Assembly (NCBI RefSeq): GCF_921293095.1
Contig: NC_060258.1
Span: 6,834,607 to 6,898,606 of the forward strand
Source of the DNA: Ischnura elegans
Lineage: Eukaryota; Arthropoda; Insecta; Odonata; Coenagrionidae
DNA length: 64,000 nucleotides
Direction of reading: 5' to 3'
Below the pieces are notes generated by a model. That model was not told where the DNA came from, searched no databases, and saw nothing but the letters and a program-made list of their open reading frames with translations. The position numbers and the translations under genes are program-made. This document shows positions 56,197 through 64,000 of this stretch, piece after piece; the stretch's first letter is position 1; each line of letters starts with the position of its first letter.

Positions 56197-57670
56197 TCAA
56201 CATTTCATCCTTTCGCAGCAACATTGGGATCGTGTGTTACTCCACGCTGGCCAACGCCATCACGCCTGGTTCCCATTGGAAACTTCCTGTATTCTGAATC
56301 CAACATTCTCTTAAATAATTATTTCATTCTTCGAAATAATGGCAAGCAACATTTCTGCTAGCAGCGCTGAGCAATTTGTTGAGGAGAGGCTTCTGATTGG
56401 ATTGTTTGCTAGTCCATTGCTTCAGCATAAAGAGCTGCTGGACATGTTGGAAGATATCGATGTTCGTTATCCACGGCAAAGAACACTATTGCATGTTGGT
56501 GTGGGACTTGGAAAAACTGACTGGGTGGAGGAACTATTGGCGAGAGGGGCCGATACAGACATAACAGATGACAGTCAACAGAATGCATTGTCTTCGGCTG
56601 AGGAGATGGTGCGGCAGTTCCCTGATGATGTAGAACGCTCAAAAGTGCTGAATTTGGTGACGTTGGTTCACAGGAGAGACCAAGTTATTTTGCGTCGTCT
56701 GGAAGCATCATCGAGTAGATGCACTGACAATGTAACACCCGTGGCAAGCCCAGAATGTGGTATTGAATCTCTCAAATTCTCCGTGGACTCATTGAGGCGA
56801 GAGATGAAATCTCTTGTGCGACAGCTGAGCTCATCCTTGGAGGAACTCAAGGCACAGGTGTGTGGACGTGACACCCTGTTGCGTTACCTGGAAGAAGCCG
56901 TGGCGTCAACAGCGGAAGATGTGACGTGTATCAAATGTGGTCTTATTGGGGAGGCATCTATAAGTCAACCTACATCCGATCCGTCCAGAGCAAGGCAGGA
57001 GTGTGTGGACGCCATGATGCGAAAGACTAGGATAGTGTATGGAGATCGAGTTGATGAAATGCGAGGATTGTATGAGAGACTGTATGATGAAGATGAGTGC
57101 ACTGCTTGTATTATTAAGTTTTTAAGTCGGGATTATCGGCTGAAGGTGATGGTGGACTTTGAATCTAAGTAATCTAAGTAAATTGGAAGGATGAAGGAGA
57201 AGGTTGTGAGATTGGATGGGTCTCAGGGGAATGGGAGTGGAATTGCTACTTTTTGTGATTTTGAGAGTGAGACTGTATATTTGGGTGCAGAGGATTGTTC
57301 TGGTGATTGGGAGAAAGCTGTATGTCGTAGGTTAGCATGGGCCCTCTCACAATTATCCCAGAAATTAGTTTTTGGTAATGAGGGGAGGCCATATAACAAG
57401 GGAGATGTGGAACGAGAGCGTGAGTGGATGAGGGCTATAGAGGAGGCGGAGGAGAGGAGGAAGAGGGGAGAGGGATTAGATTTTAATATCGATTATGCAT
57501 TGAATGGCAAGACACTGAAGGCAAAGGAATGTTGGCTTGCGACAGCTGCCCCTGGTATTATCGCTTTGTATGGATCCACAGAAGGAAGAGCTATTCTACA
57601 ACAACAAGCCCCTCTCCTCCTCTCTCTCTATTCTAAAAATGTGATGGGAACACTTCTAGCCAGTGCAAAG
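56197..57670 (+). CDS. Ankyrin-family gene, copy B (main exon)
   Basis: The exon follows a TTTCTTTACAG acceptor; coding starts at an ATG at 56,339 and runs 277 codons to TAA at 57,170. Residues 49-84 (TLLHVGVGLGKTDWVEELL...GADTDITD) form one ankyrin repeat; 141-190 look like a coiled coil (SLRREMKSLVRQLSSSLEEL); then comes the block shared with copy A (ECVDAMMRK ... YERLYDEDECTACIIKF). The frame resumes, in the same register, just after two TAA codons that sit in a tandem 9-base repeat (TCTAAGTAA twice, 57,164-57,181) and continues to a donor AAG|GTGGGT at 57,670, with FCDFESETVYLG, WALSQLSQKLVF, GDVEREREWM and YGSTEGRAILQQQAP. Copy A has sense codons at that position, so the stops look like a lesion, unless read through. 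Function and C-terminal family unknown. Confidence 0.65.
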
Positions 57671-60118
57671 GTGGGTCTCATGTCTATTTCTCACACTTTT
57701 TTCATTACATCATAGCCTTCATTAAAACATTGAAATCATTATTTGTACCTGTTTTAACCAATAAATCGGTAACTAATAAATGTAAATGTAAAAAAATGGA
57801 ACAATTGAAAGATTTGTTCGTAATATAATTTTCCATGATATCCCAAAAGTGAACCACTCATTGGTTTGGCATGTAGAGGTGAAATGTATTTTCTGGTACT
57901 TCGCGTCCTCAATCCTTGGTTAATCTTCTCATGTGTTCTATGAGTAGTTTGATTTGATGAGAGTGGGGTTTTTTAATATTAAAATATTTAAATGCAATTT
58001 ATTTTAGACAAACATTCTATTTCTCGATATTCCAAGATGCAGATTTATTTTTAAAAAGATAACATGTATTGAAAATCTTATATGTCATAAGTTTAAGAAA
58101 GTCACTTCAAAACTAACAAACTCTAACCTAATTGATAAATGTTGAACTTAAAAATAAAATAATATAACGAAATTGAAGAGTCCCTAAATTCAAATCTATG
58201 ATATATCAATCTAGTGATTTTTATGTGAATTCCAAACAATAGTGAAAGTCTTCCAATATTGTTTACTTATAAATAAATGATTCTTGTAGAACCTGGGTTT
58301 GTTGGAAGATATTTGACAATTGTTGCTCATAAATACTGCCATTGCATTCGTGTAAATAGAGGTCATATTTTATCTCACTATGAATATTAACATTTCATTT
58401 CGTTTGCGATTGCACTACTTTTCATTCCATTAATTTATATTTTTTGTTTCAGAGATGAATTTGGCCTGATTCACTTTGGAGATTGTGATGGAGCCAGACC
58501 TGAAGAGGAAAATTCTGTTTAAATTCTTGTAGTTTTAAATAGCCTCTCAGTTTTTGTTGGGTTAACTTAATCACTCTTGTATTTTGTGCCATCATTACAC
58601 ATATCTTATGATTGCACTCGGTCACTTTTGTTGATTTCATGTTTCCTACATGGCACTTTTTTCATTGGATTGGTAATCACATTTTTAGATTCATGTTGTT
58701 ATAATTTTGTGGACAAATAATTTAATCAGTCTTTTCTTAGTTATTCTGCTGGGATGTTTGTGTTTTTGGTAAAAATTTAATTTACATCCCATGTATGCTA
58801 TAAGTATATGGATGGAATGTACTATTTTGGCTTAAAAATGTAATCCCACATTTTATTTAGCTGAGAGCCATCGTGCCCAGAAATCTATTTGTAACATATG
58901 CGGCTCCTTCCCATTTGTTAGAAATATATTTTGCCGGATGTGCTCATGTTTGTATTGTCCTTTGGTGAACAGTTTTGTTCATTGCTTTGGCCTTTTTTCA
59001 CCCATGCCCTTGAGAGAAATTTCCCTGTAGTTTGCAACTGTGATGATGTAGGCATAATATTATGTAGTGCAGTATATTTGTGTAAGATTATTAATGTAAA
59101 AGATAAGGTGGATAATTTGAATGCAATGTAGAATTTAATTTTGCATTTTTCAGTCATACTTTAAAAAAAGGTTAAGATGAGATTTCTTTTGTTTCTTTTT
59201 TTTAGATATTTGAAGAAATTTGAGAAATTTTGTGCGTAGGTAATTTAATAAAGTTCTTAAATTCATTTTCTTATATATTTGTGACCTTATTCAATTTTTA
59301 TTATATTTGGTCATTGTCACATTTTCAATGGTGTTAGAGAAGATCATTGCCTTCATTCATGCACGTATACGTTTTCAACATTCACATATCCTTTGTATAA
59401 TATTCAGTTGACTCGAAATAGTGGGCATTTGCTTATTTAGTAGCAACAGTAAATGTCTCTTAGTTCTCACGATTGCAGACTTGGTTTTCAAGGATTAAAG
59501 CGAATATAATAGATAAGCATTTTACCTGTTCACATCATATGAAATATAGCTATTTTTGTTTCATGCCTTTGCTTGTCCATCTTTCTTTGGGATTCCTTGC
59601 AATTGTAGGGCCTATTGTTTATGATGGCTTTTTATTAATAAAGTCTTTCATTGGACTGAACCCTAATCAAAGGAGGATTTGGGATTTTTGTATTATTTTT
59701 TGTTTCACAATTTTACAGCTTTTTTTTATGTTCTGCATTATTAATTGCTAGTAATTCATTTCTGTAATTTTATTGTTAGACGAACAATATCTATTGTATT
59801 TCTGCCACCTAGGGGTAACAGACATTTGGTTCTACTGACATACATTTTTTTCCAAAGGAATATATTTTTATGTTGGTAATATCGTACAAAGAAATATTTA
59901 CTTGGTGCTCTTAGTAATGGATTTTTTAGCGTATTTCTTAAGAGATAATAATTATACCTTTGCTACACCATGTCAGTTGGTACAGCCAGATTAGCCATCC
60001 AGATGTTGTAACTTTGTTCCTATATGAATGAATAGAGTATAATTATTTCATTAACTTATCTGAAATAGTCATATTACATCTGGATAAAAAAGATTTTATA
60101 ATCATGTCTGGAGGTACA
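56970..60118 (+). repeat. Segmental duplication, copy B
   Basis: Partner of 18,545-21,545. Copy B keeps the whole exon upstream of the shared part, so the duplication may once have been larger and copy A lost its left side. Confidence 0.8.
58454..58520 (+). CDS. Ankyrin-family gene, copy B, terminal exon
   Basis: The acceptor TTTTTTGTTTCAG ends at 58,453. Joining in phase 0 from the 57,670 donor gives Arg then TGA at once, and copy A does the same at 20,042. So the protein would end ...LLASAKR and the rest is 3' untranslated sequence. A second frame here (GLIHFGDCDG) is also conserved between copies and would need a different upstream donor phase. Confidence 0.45.
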
Positions 60119-60490
60119 AATATATGCAATTAAATCTGACATGGGTAGACGACTGGCCTTGTGCATTATTTTTAAATGTTGTAACAAACTGTGGTGAAAT
60201 ATGAACCATAAGTAAAGGACCATCATATTACCAATTTTTTTCAACATTCCGCAGATTGGGGAGAGTCGTATTTTTCCCATTTATGGTGGCAATTATCTTC
60301 AAAATGGAATTATAGGTCAGAAACTGAAGATGAATGAAGAACCTACTATGTTCCATTGATGTCTGAATTGAACGGAAGGCAAAGTATGGAAACTAGAGCA
60401 TTGAACGAGTACCAACAATAAAATGGTGGGATCTCCTCCTTATTAACATAGTGTCAGTCTATGATAATGGCACATAACAGCCAAATCTTA

Positions 60491-62356
60491 GGGTCGTATT
60501 CATAGACGGCACTTTAGGCTAAAGTATACTTTAGCCGGGCTAAAGTCTGCTTTTTCCGTTTCATAAACGCCACTTTAGAGGAAAAATGGCCGAATCGTCA
60601 CTTTACCGTAAAGTGCCCAACCGGAGCTCACTTTAGGGCTAAAGTGTCCTTTACGGATGAATAAATATGGCTGCACCGGCTGTTATTGAAGTTGAAATAT
60701 GAAGATATTTGGGTTACGGAAATGAATATGAACTAATTTTTTGGTGAGAACACAGCAGCAAACTGGCGCGTTTCAAGAAATAACCATACAAGTAATATAT
60801 GTCTTTTCCCTGAATATATATCGAGTCGGTATTGATGGAGATGACCCAATTCTTATATTTTGAAGTTTAACTCTATCGGTCGTGTGATAATTACAACACA
60901 GTAATTGGTTGAACAGGTTGGCATAATTTATGTTGATTTTATATACAAGTTAATTGTTAAGTTCTTAGGTTATTTATACGTTCATATTCTAGAATTTTCC
61001 TTAAAGATGCTTGAATATGATAGCAAAATTCTGTTTACATTGGCGTCAATAGCCTTCGTAAACAAAGACTTGATTTTCATATCGTTTGGCCAGCCAAATA
61101 CTAGGTTCTACACCTTGCATTGCATTTTAAGCGTTTTCATTCAACATTTGCTTGATGTACTCTTTCCGTATGCCTCCATATCACGCTTAACATGTTTCTG
61201 TGATTGTGAAACTAGAGTCGAGTTTCTGTTACGTTTTTCGACTATACATTTGCATGTTTACAATGATGATATAAGATCTCGTCATGAAAGGCAGCAATAT
61301 AAAGTAAAACGTACTTTCCTTCATAGCCATATTATCAGCAGCAAAGCAATGTTTTCTCGAGGATGTAGGATTGTTATGATGTTATTTACGCAGCATCACA
61401 GACTTCACTGACATTTTTTACTGCAAATTCATGAATGGATACTAGGGTTAGGTATTCACATATGTCGAGGCATCTTTTAAAGTAGACAAAGAGATATTTA
61501 TTGATATAAGTCCATTCTCACATTCAACATGTTTCATTGCGTGGCCATTCATTCATTGGTTTTGATGATATAGATATTCTTGACTGTACATTCTCGTCCA
61601 TTTCTCTAGAATATATAACCCCTTAGGTCAACATTGCAAGAATTAAAATATTGGTAGGCACAAAAGAATTCAACAAACACCCATACCTCATTCAAAATAT
61701 GCGTCCAACTGAGACAACCACTGATCGGTAAATCTTCAAATTAATTGGCAGTTTCAAGTTAACGCGAGAGAATTTCACTATTTCACCCACCTTCAATGAA
61801 CGTACCTACACCATCAAACTTCGACATGTAGTCCAAACAACCGTATGCAATTAATCATAGAAAATGATCATAAAATGACGTGAAAATATATCAGCATTTG
61901 AATATTTACTTCGCTGGGAACATCTAAGGGCATAACCAATGCACGAAGCTAATTAAAAGTGATCTTTTATTCAGCAAACTCAGTCATTTACGTACCAAAA
62001 ACCTAGTGGGGAAAAGCTTTCAATGACGCAGTATTCATTTACATTTGCACATAATATGAGAAAACGAGAAAATACAGCTTAATAAGTCTTAGCAAAATAC
62101 AACACGAAAACCCAGTCGCCAGAATCATGTAAACAAGTACGCATTTAATATCGTGTGTCATCTTTTTCTTCACTTTTACGCAGCGTTCATTGCCAACACT
62201 CAAAAATTTCAATGCATGATCGAGACTTTAGGAGCTAAAGTGCCACTTTATAAAGTGAGATCCTTGGAACGACTTAACTTTAGCTAAAGTCTCACTTTAC
62301 CGTAAAGAGAGACTTTGTCAAGGGAGCAATTTCAGTGTCGTCTATGAATATCACCC
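60491..62356 (+). mobile_element. 1,866-bp terminal-inverted-repeat element, left member of a giant palindrome
   Basis: Begins GGGTCGTATTCATAGACG and ends CGTCTATGAATATCACCC, an 18-bp terminal inverted repeat with two mismatches. Both subterminal regions are packed with ACTTTAG / CTAAAGT and CACTTTACCGTAAAGTG palindromes. Flanking trinucleotides are TTA and TCA, close to the TWA targets of PIF/Harbinger elements, which is only suggestive. A 168-codon frame inside (60,905-61,411) has no recognised domain. Confidence 0.75.
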
Positions 62357-62478
62357 TCAGCTGCAGTCAATAAGTGATAATAAATGTTCTTAGGTTTTCC
62401 ATAGACTTTTTCCATAGACATGAACCAGATTTTTCATATTTCATTTCGTTCTCTGCATTTTTAAGGAAAAATCATAAA

Positions 62479-64000
62479 GGGTGATATTCATAGACGACAC
62501 TGAAATTGCTCCCTTGACAAAGTCTCTCTTTACGGTAAAGTGAGACTTTAGCTAAAGTTAAGTCGTTCCAAGGATCTCACTTTATAAAGTGGCACTTTAG
62601 CTCCTAAAGTCTCGATCATGCATTGAAATTTTTGAGTGTTGGCAATGAACGCTGCGTAAAAGTGAAGAAAAAGATGACACACGATATTAAATGCGTACTT
62701 GTTTACATGATTCTGGCGACTGGGTTTTCGTGTTGTATTTTGCTAAGACTTATTAAGCTGTATTTTCTCGTTTTCTCATATTATGTGCAAATGTAAATGA
62801 ATACTGCGTCATTGAAAGCTTTTCCCCACTAGGTTTTTGGTACGTAAATGACTGAGTTTGCTGAATAAAAGATCACTTTTAATTAGCTTCGTGCATTGGT
62901 AATGCCCTTAGATGTTCCCAGCGAAGTAAATATTCAAATGTTGATATATTTTCACGTCATTTTATGATCATTTTCTATGATTAATTGCATACGGTTGTTT
63001 GGACTACATGTCGAAGTTTGATGGTGTAGGTACGTTCATTGAAGGTGGGTGAAATAGTGAAATTCTCTCGCGTTAACTTGAAACTGCCAATTAATTTGAA
63101 GATTTACCGATCAGTGGTTGTCTCAGTTGGACGCATATTTTGAATGAGGTATGGGTGTTTGTTGAATTCTTTTGTGCCTACCAATATTTTAATTCTTGCA
63201 ATGTTGACCTAAGGGGTTATATATTCTAGAGAAATGGACGAGAATGTACAGTCAAGAATATCTATATCATCAAAACCAATGAATGAATGGCCACGCAATG
63301 AAACATGTTGAATGTGAGAATGGACTTATATCAATAAATATCTCTTTGTCTACTTTAAAAGATGCCTCGACATATGTGAATACCTAACCCTAGTATCCAT
63401 TCACGAATTTGCAGTAAAAAATGTCAGTGAAGTCTGTGATGCTGCGTAAATAACATCATAACAATCCTACATCCTCGAGAAAACATTGCTTTGCTGCTGA
63501 TAATATGGCTATGAAGGAAAGTACGTTTTACTTTATATTGCTGCCTTTCATGACGAGATCTTATATCATCATTGTAAACATGCAAATGTATAGTCGAAAA
63601 ACGTAACAGAAACTCGACTCTAGTTTCACAATCACAGAAACATGTTAAGCGTGATATGGAGGCATACGGAAAGAGTACATCAAGCAAATATTGAATGAAA
63701 ACGCTTAAAATGCAATGCAAGGTGTAGAAACTAGTATTTGGCTGGCCAAACGATATGAAAATCAAGTCTTTGTTTACGAAGGCTATTGACGCCAATGTAA
63801 ACAGAATTTTGCTATCATATTCAAGTATCTTTAAGGAAAATTCTATAATATGAACGTATAAATAACCTAAGAACTTAACAATTAACTTGTATATAAAATC
63901 AACATAAATTATGCCAACCTGTTCAACCAATTACTGTGTTGTAATTATCACACGACCGATAGAATTAAACTTCAAAATATAAGAATTGGGTCATCTCCAT
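62479..64000 (-). mobile_element. Second copy of the same element, inverted, cut by the window end
   Basis: Mirrors 60,835-62,356 base for base with no net indel over 1,522 bp (paired positions sum to 124,835) and about 8 to 10 substitutions noticed by eye. It begins with its own GGGTGATATTCATAGACG end. A 122-bp unique spacer (62,357-62,478) separates the two. Confidence 0.85.

Noticed and set aside
60905-61411. 168-codon frame as a transposase
   Set aside because: No catalytic motif, no homology recognised, and copy differences are all amino-acid-changing.
1-64000. Retroviral, LTR-element or Polinton-like sequences
   Set aside because: Searched translations by eye for capsid, protease, integrase and envelope signatures and saw none; the RT present is of Penelope type with a GIY-YIG nuclease.

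Overview
The window looks like nuclear DNA from an insect. It is AT-rich and intron-bearing, crowded with transposable elements, and contains ZAD zinc-binding domains, a protein module largely confined to insects and related arthropods. No prokaryotic operon, CRISPR array, LTR retroelement or virus-like element was seen. The species cannot be fixed from sequence alone. Everything below rests on reading the bases and translations; nothing was aligned by machine.

Layout. (1) 0.4-15.4 kb holds most of the host-type exons. There is a divergent (head-to-head) pair of ZAD genes, one on the minus strand (exons at 5.88-5.42 kb, perhaps continuing to 984-817 and 596-381) and one on the plus strand (6.925-7.362 kb). 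A degenerate copy of the plus gene's 5' end lies at 10.75-11.3 kb, a third ZAD half-domain at 13.10-13.38 kb, and an exon with a weak SGNH-hydrolase-like motif at 15.22-15.39 kb. Between them sit a Penelope hairpin (2.85-3.93 kb), a fold-back element with an internal 96-bp minisatellite (8.45-9.65 kb) and small MITEs. (2) 16.06-18.55 kb is a Penelope-like element (reverse transcriptase plus GIY-YIG nuclease) whose 5' half is inverted relative to its 3' half. It abuts a partial copy of an ankyrin-family gene. The same gene and about 3 kb of its flank recur at 56.2-60.1 kb, where the 5' part survives. (3) 23-37 kb is repeat-rich intergenic DNA: a fold-back with tRNA-like arms, tandem MITEs, a dispersed repeat of about 370 bp, one 431-bp insertion with an 11-bp target duplication, and several Penelope ends. 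(4) 37.7-45.6 kb is a 142-bp satellite array of about 25 units, split by two DNA-transposon insertions, one of them a Tc1/mariner-superfamily element with a decayed transposase. (5) 45.6-56.2 kb is mostly featureless AT-rich DNA with a few repeats. (6) 60.49-64.0 kb is a pair of nearly identical 1.87-kb elements in inverted orientation, forming a giant palindrome that runs off the window.

The host genes do not form an obvious pathway. The ZAD copies suggest local duplication and decay of a zinc-finger-associated-domain family, and the ankyrin-type pair is a second local family in which each copy carries a different lesion. The most interesting structural themes are inverted (hairpin-forming) arrangements made by unrelated elements, and hammerhead-ribozyme-like cores at the Penelope ends.
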